The notes: generated by a model not told the origin, from the letters alone. A DNA stretch of 64,000 bases from Mycolicibacterium sphagni (GCF_013337765.1 NZ_VBSB01000015.1:124001-188000); one strand, 5' to 3'; numbered from the stretch's first letter, positions 55,994 to 64,000 are shown. A program made the numbers and translations.

Positions 55994-57187
55994 ATGGCCG
56001 AACGGCGGCAGTTACCCCCGCAGATTAAGCGTGTCGAGCTTGATCGGCGTGATGGAGGTAGGGCCGTTGTGCGCTACCAGCTGACCGTCGATGTCGGCGT
56101 CGTCGATGGGAAGCGCAAGCAGTATCGGAAACGATTCGCCACCGAGAAGGAAGCGCGGGCCGCCCTGGATGGCATCCGAGGTGATGTTGCGCGCGGAACC
56201 TATGTCCACCCGACCACAGTTACCCTGGCGCAGGCGTGTGAAGACTGGCTGGCCGCGAAGCACGGACTGAAGCCGTCCACGTTGCACGGCCACCGTGTCA
56301 ATCTTGCAGCCGCGATGGCCGAACTCGGCGAGATCGAGGTTCAAAAGCTGACGAAGCGGAATATCGATGACCTCGTGACTAAGCTGCGCGCTGGTGGCCT
56401 GCCATCCCCTACCGGCAAGGTGCGCAAGCCGTGGTCACCGCGCTCGATCAACTACATGCTCGGACTCCTCACTGCTGTTCTCAAAGATCAGATGCGCCAG
56501 GGCCACGCGGTTCGGAACGTCGCCGAACTCGTTGATCGGATCCCTGCGGATCCGAAGCAAGCTGAGACCTTCACTCCCGCCGAACTGCAACAGGTCCTTA
56601 ACCACGTCGACGGCGACCGCTATGCGATCGCCTGGCAGCTAGCACTCACAGGGTTGCGACGCGGTGAGGTCGCCGGTCTGAGGTGGAGCGATATCGACCT
56701 AGATCAACGAACGCTGCAGATCTCGGCCACGCGGCTGCGGTTCGGCAAGAACCTCATCGAGGACACGCCCAAGTCGCGCGCCGGCCGACGCACCCTACCA
56801 ATTCCAGACCATCTCGCCGCGACTCTGCGCTCTGCGCGGGCGATCCAGGCAGCCGATCGCCTCGCCCTAGGTGAGGAGTACGAGCCGAGTGGTTTCGTTG
56901 TCGTCAACGAACTGGGTGAAGCGCTGAGCCCGCACGCTCTCACGTCGCGGTGGGCCCGGATGCTCAAGGCCGCCGGGGTCCGTCATATCCGCTTCCACGA
57001 CGCACGCCACACCTGCGGGACGCTAATGCATCTGCAGGATGTGCCGATTGCACTGATCTCCGCCTGGCTGGGTCACGCGTCCAAGGCCTTCACCATGGCG
57101 ACATACGTTCATTCGCAGCCAGGTGCACTGACTGTTGCAGCCAATAGCTTCAGCAACGTCATGCCCGAGTCCCGACGCCTCCCATAA
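55994..57187 (+). CDS. int: Tyrosine-recombinase integrase
   Basis: 397 residues. The N-terminus is an arm-binding domain (GGRAVVRYQLTVDVG, ATEKEARAALDGI), then a SAM-like core-binding domain (TLAQACEDWLAAKHGLKPSTLHGHRVNL), then the catalytic domain with the conserved residues: arginine in LTGLRRGEVAGLRW, HDARHTCGTLMH (H-x-x-R), GHAS histidine and the tyrosine in ATYVHSQPG. It should recombine the tRNA-Tyr core at attB with the element. It is about 2.5 kb from the right att site with a few genes in between, which is usual. Confidence 0.92.
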   Translation: MAERRQLPPQIKRVELDRRDGGRAVVRYQLTVDVGVVDGKRKQYRKRFATEKEARAALDGIRGDVARGTYVHPTTVTLAQACEDWLAAKHGLKPSTLHGHRVNLAAAMAELGEIEVQKLTKRNIDDLVTKLRAGGLPSPTGKVRKPWSPRSINYMLGLLTAVLKDQMRQGHAVRNVAELVDRIPADPKQAETFTPAELQQVLNHVDGDRYAIAWQLALTGLRRGEVAGLRWSDIDLDQRTLQISATRLRFGKNLIEDTPKSRAGRRTLPIPDHLAATLRSARAIQAADRLALGEEYEPSGFVVVNELGEALSPHALTSRWARMLKAAGVRHIRFHDARHTCGTLMHLQDVPIALISAWLGHASKAFTMATYVHSQPGALTVAANSFSNVMPESRRLP

Positions 57188-57270
57188 CTAACTCCCCCAT
57201 ACAGTTACCTCTCGTGAAGCGAACGCTGGAGGTGGAGGGACGCATCTTGCTCGGGTGGAGCCAGTTCTAG

Positions 57271-57810
57271 ATGACCGCCCATGGAGACGAAGAATCGATT
57301 CGTAGAGCAGAGGTCAACGAAGTCGTTGAGTCACACGGCGGCCCCGCGCTCTATGGAATGACAGCCGGTGGCTATGAAAACGGGTTCCTTATTTTCGAAG
57401 CGACTCGTTGCTACCGCCTCGGTGCCGATTTGGCATGCATCTTGTGCTGCCACGCCTGCTGTGAACGAGAGCTTGCCGGGATTTTGAAGTGGCAACACCC
57501 TGCAACTCCAAACGCCGAGCGCTGGGGATTAGGCCGCCTGGTCCGCGCAGGGAAAGAACGAAACTGGTTCGATGCTGACCTCGCCTCTCGACTTGAACAA
57601 CTCAACGAGAACCGGCGCACCCTGTACCACTTGCAGGATTTCGGAGCACCCACCGGCCTATGGAGTCGCGCGATTAACAACGCTCACGATGCTGTGACCA
57701 AAGATGATGTTGCTGAAGCGATTCCAGACACGCTCCGCCAAGAAGCCCTACATGCCCTTGACTGCGCTTTCGCCGTCCGGACGATTGAGGTCGAACGAAA
57801 CTGGGATTAG
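57271..57810 (+). CDS. Hypothetical cytosolic protein
   Basis: 179 residues. Not recognised. It is hydrophilic, largely helical, with a cluster of cysteines (LACILCCHACCEREL) followed by LAGILKWQHP and WGLGRLVRAGKERNWFD; the last half is acidic and helical. The length and make-up resemble small cargo proteins of phage and plasmids. Its 3' end overlaps the end of the convergent HIRAN gene by four bases. No function proposed. Confidence 0.5.
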   Translation: MTAHGDEESIRRAEVNEVVESHGGPALYGMTAGGYENGFLIFEATRCYRLGADLACILCCHACCERELAGILKWQHPATPNAERWGLGRLVRAGKERNWFDADLASRLEQLNENRRTLYHLQDFGAPTGLWSRAINNAHDAVTKDDVAEAIPDTLRQEALHALDCAFAVRTIEVERNWD

Positions 57811-58586
57811 ATCGTGTTCCAGTCAGGATCGTCGAAGGCGAACGCTCCGCAATGACCGACCAGACGCAGAAGCAAGCGCAGATGCGGGTGCGTTTGCGCA
57901 GGGTTGGCGCGGACCACGGACAAATCGTAGGCACCACCCTCGATCACCGAACGGACGTAATCGAGTAGCGGATCGGGCACGAACCCGAGGTGCATTCCGT
58001 GATCAATAATCTTGAGTGCATGCGGGTTGTACGGGTTCGCGGGATCCGGTTCTAACCCGAGTCGGTAGCCCGCAGACAGGGTGGTTATCCGGTCGCTAGC
58101 TTTTACATCGCGATGCCGCACTCCGTGAGCAAGGAAATGTGCCGACGTTTCGCCCGTAGTTCGATCAAATCGAGGTAGCGAGATCAGTTCGATTGGGTCG
58201 CCTTCGCGGTGCCCTCCAGAGGCGGTGAGAATTTCCCACGCATCAGCGTCGGCGTCGAGATCCAGAGCCTCAAGGTATTGGGGGCGGTCCGGTCGCTTTG
58301 CGCTCATCACTCTGTCCGCGAAAGAGGGAAAGAGCCTTTCCGAGCGATAGAGGCGACCGACGTCTCGGAAGCCGACGATCGGGACGAAAGTGGGATCCTC
58401 AGCCACGCGCGCCAGGTACACGAACTGATACGTCGGGCGCTCGGCCTCTCTAGTCAACTGGTCGAGGTAGCCGATCGCCCGATACACGCCATCGTCAGCA
58501 CCGCGACGCGTAACGATCAACCTTGACCGGTGAAGGCCTGGATCGGCATCTGTCGACTCGATTAAGACATCAACGGACTGCATCAC
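57807..58586 (-). CDS. HIRAN-domain protein, partner of the HipA-like kinase
   Basis: 259 residues. The C-terminal 120 residues form a HIRAN domain (HFLAHGVRHRDVKASDR, LGLEPDPANPYNPHALKIID, LGFVPDPLLDYV), a fold that in other proteins binds DNA ends or stalled forks. The N-terminal part includes YLEALDLDADADAWEILTASGGHREGD, similar to the N-terminal region seen in HipA proteins. The gene starts 17 bases before the end of the upstream HipA-like kinase gene, so both are in one operon. It could be the antitoxin or a DNA-sensing subunit. Confidence 0.75.
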   Translation of the reverse strand: MMQSVDVLIESTDADPGLHRSRLIVTRRGADDGVYRAIGYLDQLTREAERPTYQFVYLARVAEDPTFVPIVGFRDVGRLYRSERLFPSFADRVMSAKRPDRPQYLEALDLDADADAWEILTASGGHREGDPIELISLPRFDRTTGETSAHFLAHGVRHRDVKASDRITTLSAGYRLGLEPDPANPYNPHALKIIDHGMHLGFVPDPLLDYVRSVIEGGAYDLSVVRANPAQTHPHLRLLLRLVGHCGAFAFDDPDWNTI

Positions 58587-59526
58587 GGATTCGCTTTCGA
58601 TTAGTGGCTAGCGCTGTCCTCACAAAACTACGGGTCGGGTCTGACAGATTCGGTGTCGCTGCAACGATATCGAAGCATACATCCAGGTCAACGTCGGTTA
58701 TTTGCGCCGCCCAGTGTTGTCGCGCCGCCGCTCCGCACACCGACAACGCATCAAGAGCAATATCTACGAGGTTGGTCGCCTCGCCACCGCGGAAGCGCTT
58801 CGTTCGACCGTGTTCGCACCAGGTAGCGACCCTCTGCTGCTGAACGCGCAGGGCTCGAACTCGATCTTCGTCTCCGCTGGCGAGAGCCGACCCGTGATCG
58901 AAGCTCGGACCAAGACAGACGTCACCTGTCCTGGGGTCTTGCAACACTCCCCAATTGTGAGCGTGCCGATCGGTATTGGCGATCCAGGCATCCAAGAGGA
59001 GGTATCCGGCGAAAACGTCGAACGCGGCCCAATCGGCGTAGTCGGTACCCACTGGGCCTCGGAGCCCGTTGAGGGCCTCACGAATCGCGTCAACTGTATG
59101 ACCGCGGCATGACTTGGCATCGAAGTCGTCGTCGCACTCGGCGAGCAATGCAGCTCCTGGGGTCCACGCCCACGTGTGCGGTCGCATGTCTCGGCTCATA
59201 GAGCCGAACACTCGTTCGTCAGTACGCAATTGAACGACCGTCGCAAGTTCGGTTTCGGCCGCAGGAACACTTAGCAGCTTGGCGACTTCGTAGGAGATTT
59301 TCTCGGCCCAATCTTCGCCACGGATAAGCACGTCGGGCCGGTCCCCGCGGTCCCGGCGCTCCTTCGATAGCTCGAGGGTCTTAATGCGCCGAGGCTTGAA
59401 CAGCCAGTGGCCGGCGTGAGGGGAGGTCTCGGGCGCTATGAACCAGCGCTTTGCCTCATCGCCTCCCGGTTCGCTCTCACCACGAGTCCAGTCGACAAGG
59501 TCGACGACGTCGTAGCTGTCCACCAC
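58570..59526 (-). CDS. HipA-like kinase
   Basis: 318 residues from a GTG at 59526 (VVDSYDVVDLVDW); an earlier ATG at 59652 would add 42 basic residues and is less likely. The kinase-like core is seen in WLFKPRR, EDWAEKISYEVAKLL, LLLDAWIANTDRHAHNWGVL (catalytic aspartate and asparagine) and LGPSFDHGSAL (metal-binding DHG). HipA proteins phosphorylate targets such as glutamyl-tRNA synthetase to stop growth. The usual small HTH antitoxin HipB is missing; instead a HIRAN-domain gene overlaps it. It lies at the end of the element close to attR, a common place for a stability or defence module. Confidence 0.8.
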   Translation of the reverse strand: MVDSYDVVDLVDWTRGESEPGGDEAKRWFIAPETSPHAGHWLFKPRRIKTLELSKERRDRGDRPDVLIRGEDWAEKISYEVAKLLSVPAAETELATVVQLRTDERVFGSMSRDMRPHTWAWTPGAALLAECDDDFDAKSCRGHTVDAIREALNGLRGPVGTDYADWAAFDVFAGYLLLDAWIANTDRHAHNWGVLQDPRTGDVCLGPSFDHGSALASGDEDRVRALRVQQQRVATWCEHGRTKRFRGGEATNLVDIALDALSVCGAAARQHWAAQITDVDLDVCFDIVAATPNLSDPTRSFVRTALATNRKRIRDAVR

Positions 59527-59671
59527 GTTGCGAACTCTAAGTGGCGCGCCCGTCAAACACCGCCAGACAGGCCGCTGCTGCTGCCGGCCTACGAACAATC
59601 GTGCGGGTCGCGACGGCGCGACATTCACGCGTGTTGTGACAATCCGTGACAATTCCGTCGGGACAAATGTG

Positions 59672-59699
59672 TCAGGCCCCCTCCGCAGAGGGGGCCTGA
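59672..59699 (-). terminator. Terminator of the tRNA-Tyr gene (element copy)
   Basis: TCAGGCCCCCTC-CGCA-GAGGGGGCCTGA inverted repeat, eight bases downstream of the intact tRNA-Tyr on the minus strand. Except for the loop it equals the copy at 39130-39156, showing the element carried the tRNA 3' half with its own terminator. Confidence 0.85.
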
Positions 59700-59706
59700 C
59701 CAGGCG

Positions 59707-59789
59707 TGGCAGGTACAGGATTCGAACCTGTGTAGGCGTTAGCCGACGGATTTACAGTCCGCTCCCATTGGCCGCTCGGGCAACCTGCC
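59707..59789 (-). tRNA. tRNA-Tyr (GUA)
   Basis: 83 nucleotides on the minus strand. Acceptor GGCAGGT/ACCTGCC with discriminator A; D-arm; anticodon stem-loop CGGACTGTAAATCCG (GUA); long variable arm GGC-TAAC-GCC; T-arm ACAGG-TTCGAAT-CCTGT. CCA is not encoded. By the integration logic its 5' half is chromosomal and its 3' half came with the element. Confidence 0.92.
59742..59761. repeat. attR core (20 bases)
   Basis: Same 20 bases as at 39198-39217, within the anticodon arm of the intact tRNA-Tyr. It sets the right limit of the element. Confidence 0.8.
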
Positions 59790-59897
59790 TAGGTGCGCGC
59801 CACACCGGGGATCCGGTTTGGTGCGACTAGCAGGGTACAACGAGGATGTACCTCAAATACAAACCGGCCGATCACGTAAGGGAAGGGGACGAGTCCA

Positions 59898-60389
59898 ATG
59901 GCGGATTCATCGTTCGACATCGTGAGCAAGGTCGACCGCCAAGAGGTCGACAACGCGCTGAACCAGGCGGCCAAGGAGCTGAGCACCCGCTTCGACTTCC
60001 GCGGCACCGACACCACCATCGCCTGGAAGGGCGACGAGGCCATCGAGATCGTCAGCTCCACCGAGGAGCGGCTCAAGGCCGCCGTCGACGTCTTCAAAGA
60101 AAAGCTGATTCGCCGCGACATCTCCATGAAGGCCTTCGACGCCGGAGAACCGCAGGCCAGCGGCAAAACCTACAAGGTCAGCGGCGGCTTGAAGCAGGGC
60201 ATCGACCAGGAGAACGCCAAGAAGATCAACAAGCTGATCCGCGACGAGGGCCCCAAGGGTGTCAAGACGCAGGTCCAGGGCGACGAGATCCGGGTGAGCT
60301 CCAAGAAGCGCGACGACCTGCAGGCTGTCCAGGCCTTGCTGCGGGGCGCCGACCTGGACGTGGCGCTGCAGTTCGTCAACTACCGGTAG
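59898..60389 (+). CDS. YajQ-family protein (Rv0566c type)
   Basis: 163 residues, GGAAGGGGA upstream of the ATG. The full YajQ layout is present: [68 protein letters not shown] and a C-terminal VALQFVNYR. The family binds nucleotides; some members bind cyclic di-GMP and act as effectors, and a diguanylate cyclase is encoded at 5357. That link is only suggestive. It is followed by the monooxygenase gene, as in Mycobacterium tuberculosis, where Rv0565c and Rv0566c are neighbours, so this is chromosomal core DNA flanking the element. Confidence 0.92.
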   Translation: MADSSFDIVSKVDRQEVDNALNQAAKELSTRFDFRGTDTTIAWKGDEAIEIVSSTEERLKAAVDVFKEKLIRRDISMKAFDAGEPQASGKTYKVSGGLKQGIDQENAKKINKLIRDEGPKGVKTQVQGDEIRVSSKKRDDLQAVQALLRGADLDVALQFVNYR

Positions 60390-60459
60390 GTCCCTCGCTC
60401 GACCGCCCGCCAGTGCTTAATGTGGTGACCATCACTACACGCACGAAGCGAGGACCGCG

Positions 60460-61974
60460 ATGACTGCTACCCCGGACACCGAGGCCGCAACGACCGAGCA
60501 GGACGGCGGGTCCTACGACGTCGTGATCATCGGCGCGGGATTTTCCGGGCTCGGCGCGGCCTACCGCATTACCGAACGCAACCCCGGCGTCCGGTACGTC
60601 GTCCTCGAACGCCGCGAGCGCATCGGCGGCACCTGGGACCTGTTCCGCTACCCCGGCGTCCGCTCGGACAGCAGCATCTTCTCGCTGTCCTGGCCGTGGG
60701 AGCCGTGGACCCGCAAGGAAGGCGTCGCCGACGGCGACCACATCCGCGAGTACATGGAGGACACCGCCCGCAAGCACGGCATGCTCCCCCACATCCACTT
60801 CGGCACTCACGTGGACTCCGCCGACTGGGATTCGACCACCGACACCTGGACGGTGCACGTCACCGAGAACGGCGCACGCAAGACCTACCGCGGTCGCTTC
60901 GTCTTCTTCGGGTCCGGCTACTACAACTACGACGAGGGCTACACCCCCGACTTCCCGGGTCTCGACGCGTTCCGCGGCACCGTCGTGCATCCGCAGTTCT
61001 GGCCCGAAGACCTCGATTACACCGGCAAGAAGGTGATCGTCATCGGCAGTGGGGCCACCGCCATTTCGCTGCTTCCGGCGCTGGCGCAGAAGGCGTCCAG
61101 GGTCACCATGCTGCAGCGCTCGCCGACCTATCTACTGGCCGGCTCGCGGGTCAACCCGATCATCGACCTCGTCCGAAAGATCACTCCGCGCAAGTTCTCT
61201 CACGCGTTCGGCCGCTACTTCGCGGTCGCGTTCGAAAGCCTCGTCTGGTTCTTGTCCCGGATCTCCCCCAGCACGGCCAGAAAGATGGTCCGGACACAGA
61301 ACATCAAGGAATTGCCGCCTGGCTATCCGGTCGACGTCCACTTCAACCCGCGCTACAACGTGTGGGATCAGCGGCTGTGTCTGGTGGCCGACGGCGACTT
61401 GTTCGAGGCCATCAGAAATGGTCGCGCGGAGGTGGTCACCGACCATATCGACCACTTCGACGAAACCGGCATCACGCTGAAGTCTGGCCAGCATCTGGAT
61501 GCCGACATCATCGTCACGGCCACCGGCCTGCAACTGCACGCTCTGGGCGGCGTGCGAATCACGGTGGACGGCAACGAGATCAAACCGCAAGAGAAGTTCT
61601 CCTACAAGGCGTACATGCTCGAGGACGTGCCCAACCTGATCTGGTGCATCGGCTACACCAACGCCTCTTGGACGCTGCGCGCCGACATGACGGCCCGCTC
61701 GGCGGCAAAGCTGATCGCGCACATGAAATCTCACGGCTACACCCACGCCTTCCCGCACCTGGGCGGTGAGCCGCTCGCCGAGAAGCCGGCGTGGGATATC
61801 CAGGCCGGCTATGTGCTGCGCAACCTGCACGCCCTGCCCAAGTCAGGCCTCAAGCGGCCGTGGGTGGTGCGGCAGAACTACCTCGCCGACGCCTTCGACC
61901 ACCACTTCATCGACAAAGTCGACGAGAACATGACGTTCGGGCGGGTGGCCAGCCCGGCGCGTATCGCGGGATAG
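60460..61974 (+). CDS. Flavin-containing Baeyer-Villiger-type monooxygenase (Rv0565c/MymA-like)
   Basis: 504 residues with GCGAGGA upstream. FAD-binding GAGFSGLGAAYRI, the GGTWDLFRYPGVRSDSSIFSLSW segment, the Baeyer-Villiger fingerprint F-x-G-x-x-x-H-x-x-x-W-P (FRGTVVHPQFWPE) and the NADPH-binding GSGATAISLLP are all intact. It inserts oxygen into ketones or oxidises heteroatoms. In M. tuberculosis Rv0565c, EthA and MymA activate thioamide drugs; this protein is probably the Rv0565c relative because it sits beside the YajQ gene. The natural substrate is unknown. Confidence 0.9.
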   Translation: MTATPDTEAATTEQDGGSYDVVIIGAGFSGLGAAYRITERNPGVRYVVLERRERIGGTWDLFRYPGVRSDSSIFSLSWPWEPWTRKEGVADGDHIREYMEDTARKHGMLPHIHFGTHVDSADWDSTTDTWTVHVTENGARKTYRGRFVFFGSGYYNYDEGYTPDFPGLDAFRGTVVHPQFWPEDLDYTGKKVIVIGSGATAISLLPALAQKASRVTMLQRSPTYLLAGSRVNPIIDLVRKITPRKFSHAFGRYFAVAFESLVWFLSRISPSTARKMVRTQNIKELPPGYPVDVHFNPRYNVWDQRLCLVADGDLFEAIRNGRAEVVTDHIDHFDETGITLKSGQHLDADIIVTATGLQLHALGGVRITVDGNEIKPQEKFSYKAYMLEDVPNLIWCIGYTNASWTLRADMTARSAAKLIAHMKSHGYTHAFPHLGGEPLAEKPAWDIQAGYVLRNLHALPKSGLKRPWVVRQNYLADAFDHHFIDKVDENMTFGRVASPARIAG

Positions 61975-61980
61975 CTGCCG

Positions 61981-62202
61981 ATGTGGGCCACCATCGGTGA
62001 GATCGCGCTCGTCAGCTGGCTGGTCATCGCCAGCGGCGTCATTGTGGTGACCTATATCCGGCGTTCCCGAGCCAACGGCCGCTCGGGCCACACCGGCACG
62101 GGACACCTCGCCGCGGTCAAAGGGCGCTACGCCCCGACTCCCCTGCCCGAGTGGGCGACCGACGACCAGGACCCAGATTCCGAATCGGACGACCGTCGCT
62201 GA
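61981..62202 (+). CDS. Small membrane protein with charged tail
   Basis: 73 residues, six bases after the monooxygenase stop, so probably co-transcribed. One span (about residues 6-26, IALVSWLVIASGVIVVTYI) followed by basic and then acidic residues (ATDDQDPDSESDDRR). It is likely anchored with the tail inside. No family recognised. Confidence 0.6.
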   Translation: MWATIGEIALVSWLVIASGVIVVTYIRRSRANGRSGHTGTGHLAAVKGRYAPTPLPEWATDDQDPDSESDDRR

Positions 62203-62206
62203 CGAC

Positions 62207-62659
62207 TCAGGCCGGGCACGCCGCGTTCAGCGCCACCAGTTCGGTGTGTGACTGGGTTTGCATCTCGGCGTAGGTCTTCGCCCACGGCGGTGGCGTCGGC
62301 GCCAGCGGACCCGAATCGTCGCTGCGGGCCTGTTGCACCACCGACACCGTCTTGGTGGCCAGGTCGGCAAGACGATGGGCGTGATCGGCCAACGCCGGAT
62401 CTTTGATCTCTGCGGCGTACTTCTGCATCTGATCCGCCCACTTCTGGTAATCGCCGACGCTGGCTTCAGTGCCCTTCTCGGGATCGGACGCCGATCCGAT
62501 CGCGTGCGACTGCGACCGGTTGTAGTCGATCATCGACCGGACGGTCGCGCAGTCCGAGTTCGACCGATCCGGCAGAAACACCACCAGGGCAACGACCACC
62601 GCGGCGACAACAGCTGCAACGCAGGCGATCCAGAGCCCGCTGCGGCGACTAATTGCCAC
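62207..62659 (-). CDS. Membrane-anchored or exported small helical protein in ESX-type operon
   Basis: 150 residues from GTG 62659. The N-terminus has one hydrophobic anchor or uncleaved signal (LWIACVAAVVAAVVVALVVFL), followed by a helical extracytoplasmic domain with two cysteines (SDCATVRS and LNAACPA) that may pair. The start overlaps the end of the upstream WXG-like gene by 11 bases. Together with that gene and the partial gene at the edge it forms an operon typical of mycobacterial ESX-associated loci. Function unknown. Confidence 0.65.
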   Translation of the reverse strand: MAISRRSGLWIACVAAVVAAVVVALVVFLPDRSNSDCATVRSMIDYNRSQSHAIGSASDPEKGTEASVGDYQKWADQMQKYAAEIKDPALADHAHRLADLATKTVSVVQQARSDDSGPLAPTPPPWAKTYAEMQTQSHTELVALNAACPA

Positions 62660-63887
62660 GGACGATCACCGGGATTTTCGGGGTGTGTGCACCGGTGACC
62701 GGAACGCCGCCTTCGAAGTTGACGGTGCCACCGCACCCGTCCGGCAAGTAGTACGTCGTGTCCATGTTCTTCGCCGACAGAACCGCGATCTCAGGCAACG
62801 AGATCGGCTTCCAGTCCTGATTCAGGTTTTGGATTGGGGGCAGCCCCCCGAGATCGCTTTCACCACCAGGATCCAACGGCCGCAGCCCGATGTCACCACC
62901 TACCGAGAACCGCGTACTGCGTTGCGACTCATACACGTTCTGCACCCACCGTTGCTGTTGCCAATGACCGTTCTCGTTGACCATTCGGGTCGTCGTCGTC
63001 GCTTCGGTACCCGCGAGCCGGAACTTGTATGCCTCGTCGTACTGCATGGCCGGCGGGTCGATGTCACCGATCCAGCTCTTGCCGGGCGTATACATGCCCG
63101 TCGACGGTCCGTCTTTCAGCGCGGTGCCGTCGGGGTAGGGACGGTATTCCGGCTTCAACGGCGGTGGCTGTCCGACATACGGCGGCGGCGGAGGCACATC
63201 CTCCCAATGGCCGAACCGCTCGTCACCCACCGCCCAATCCCGAGGGTCTGCCGAGCTGCCGGGCTGCGGCGGAGGCGGCGGTTCGGCGCCTTCCCTGACG
63301 TCCAGTGGGCGAGTGGTGCGGTCATCTGCGCCGCCACCGTCACCCGGCTTCTCGTCGAAGCCGAGCGCACTGACGCCACCGCCCGCGGCGGCGATCTTGC
63401 CCGCGGCCTGCTGATCGAGCGCCGCGAGCGTCCCCGCGCGCTCGCGGATTTCGGTGGCGAACCCGACAGCCTGCGATTGCCGAGCCGCGAAGGCCGCCGC
63501 GGAGCCGACGCCTCCCGGGTACGTCACCGAAAGGTCTTCTCCCACAGTGAATCCCGCGGCCCGCGCGTCCTGGATCGCGGACAACACCCGCTGCTTTGCC
63601 GCTTCCAGCTCGCGAGCCGCACCGCGCGCAGCACTGGCCGAGTTGTGCAGCTGGTCGGCGACCCCGATGACCTTGAGCCGGTCTGCGTACGCCCGCTCCT
63701 GGGCGGCCTCAGCCGCTTCTCCGACCCACGGCGTTCCGCCGGGAGCGGCCATCTGGTCGGACACTCGGGAGAAGACGGACTCCCAGGTGTTCGCCGTCGC
63801 GCTCCAATGGTCGGCGGCCGTGGTGAGGTGCGCTGTGTCCCACGCCTTGATCTGCGACAGGCTCGGAACGGGACTCGACGCCGGCAT
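62649..63887 (-). CDS. ESX-type secreted protein with WXG-like N-terminal domain
   Basis: 412 residues. The N-terminal 140 residues are helical with SLSQIKAWDTAHLTTAADHWSATANTWESVF, a WXG100-like entrance common in ESX substrates. A Pro/Gly-rich stretch (EPPPPPQPGSSADP, PPPPPYVGQPPPL) follows, then a C-terminal domain of about 170 residues (YRPYPDGTALKDG, NENGHWQQQRWVQNVYESQRS) with no known family; it could be an effector or a structural domain. The start immediately follows the upstream stop (TAG-ATG). No immunity gene is obvious besides the small anchored protein downstream. Confidence 0.7.
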   Translation of the reverse strand: MPASSPVPSLSQIKAWDTAHLTTAADHWSATANTWESVFSRVSDQMAAPGGTPWVGEAAEAAQERAYADRLKVIGVADQLHNSASAARGAARELEAAKQRVLSAIQDARAAGFTVGEDLSVTYPGGVGSAAAFAARQSQAVGFATEIRERAGTLAALDQQAAGKIAAAGGGVSALGFDEKPGDGGGADDRTTRPLDVREGAEPPPPPQPGSSADPRDWAVGDERFGHWEDVPPPPPYVGQPPPLKPEYRPYPDGTALKDGPSTGMYTPGKSWIGDIDPPAMQYDEAYKFRLAGTEATTTTRMVNENGHWQQQRWVQNVYESQRSTRFSVGGDIGLRPLDPGGESDLGGLPPIQNLNQDWKPISLPEIAVLSAKNMDTTYYLPDGCGGTVNFEGGVPVTGAHTPKIPVIVRGN

Positions 63888-64000
63888 CTAGAGCCTCAGC
63901 TCGTCGGCCGCACCAACCTCGTGCTGCTCGTAGGACGACGCCGCCTCGGCGACCTTGGCGGCCGTCGCTCCCATCCGTGCGACGAGCGCCGCCGCAGCGG
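63888..64000 (-). CDS. C-terminal end of an ESX-associated (EspC/DUF2580-like) protein, partial
   Basis: Only the last 36 codons are inside the window. They read as a helical stretch with ARMGATAAKVAEAASSYEQH and end ADELRL, the common C-terminal pattern of small EspC-like ESX proteins (alanine-rich helix, Y near the end). It directly precedes the WXG-like gene on the same strand. Family call is tentative because of the truncation. Confidence 0.55.
   Translation of the reverse strand, partial: AAAALVARMGATAAKVAEAASSYEQHEVGAADELRL

Larger units (their letters stand above)
39198..59761. mobile_element. Integrative mobilizable element in tRNA-Tyr (about 20.5 kb)
   Basis: Bounded by a 20-base identical core at 39198-39217 and 59742-59761 covering the anticodon stem-loop. 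The left side keeps a 3' tRNA fragment; the right side joins the element's own 3' half to the chromosomal 5' half, restoring the gene. Inside are an integrase (55994-57187), an excisionase-like gene (55743-55961) and a MobF relaxase (52518-55325). No coupling protein, secretion channel or phage structural gene is visible, so it is best called mobilizable, not self-transmissible. Cargo: ZIP transporter, ABC/FtsX operon, two-component pair, membrane proteins, and a HipA-like/HIRAN pair. Confidence 0.85.

Noticed and set aside
39198-59761. Prophage
   Set aside because: No capsid, tail, terminase or lysis genes; a MobF relaxase and transport cargo fit a mobilizable element better.

Overview
The window is high-GC actinobacterial DNA and almost certainly comes from a rapidly growing Mycobacterium (Mycolicibacterium). 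Supporting marks are an MspA-type porin remnant, a mycobacterial hemophore-like protein, ESX-type proteins with WXG-like N-termini, several mycobacterial exported repeat proteins, and the YajQ/MymA-like gene pair.

Layout. 1-15.6 kb: the end of an amino-acid permease gene, small exported proteins, an asparagine/glycine repeat exported protein, two paralogous exported helical-repeat proteins, a GAF-GGDEF diguanylate cyclase, an RsbQ-RsbP-like stress module with two companion genes, and an exported group (S33 peptidase, CHRD-type lipoprotein, Rieske lipoprotein). 16.1-34.0 kb: a two-operon biosynthetic cluster. 34.0-38.9 kb: a Kelch-repeat Ser/Thr kinase convergent with the cluster, a small exported protein and another exported protein. 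39.2-59.76 kb: a 20.5-kb integrative mobilizable element inserted in the tRNA-Tyr gene. 59.7-64 kb: chromosomal genes again (tRNA-Tyr, YajQ, a Baeyer-Villiger-type monooxygenase, ESX-type genes).

The most interesting system is the cluster. It combines a dedicated type I-beta DAHP synthase, a fused aminodeoxychorismate synthase, a chorismate-mutase-like protein, a prephenate-dehydrogenase-like protein and a class IV aminotransferase. This is the expected set for 4-aminophenylalanine. It also has an adjacent FAD enzyme and fumarase-superfamily lyase that resemble the CreE/CreD pair, which makes nitrous acid from aspartate. Two adenylate-forming enzymes, an alpha-oxoamine synthase and an ATP-grasp ligase complete it. 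My reading is a pathway that diazotises or nitrosates an aryl amine, in a mycobacterium. The exporter is an MFS protein fused to an FHA domain, operon 2 ends with an FHA-HTH regulator gene, and a Kelch-sensor kinase lies next to it. Near-identical promoter regions precede both operons, and a third copy precedes a small exported protein gene just beyond the kinase. Together they look like a phospho-controlled regulon.

The mobile element carries a ZIP transporter, an ABC/FtsX system, a convergent two-component pair, unknown membrane proteins, a MobF-type relaxase, an excisionase, a tyrosine integrase and a HipA-like kinase/HIRAN pair. I see no conjugation channel genes in it. All function calls come from reading the sequence; no database search was run.
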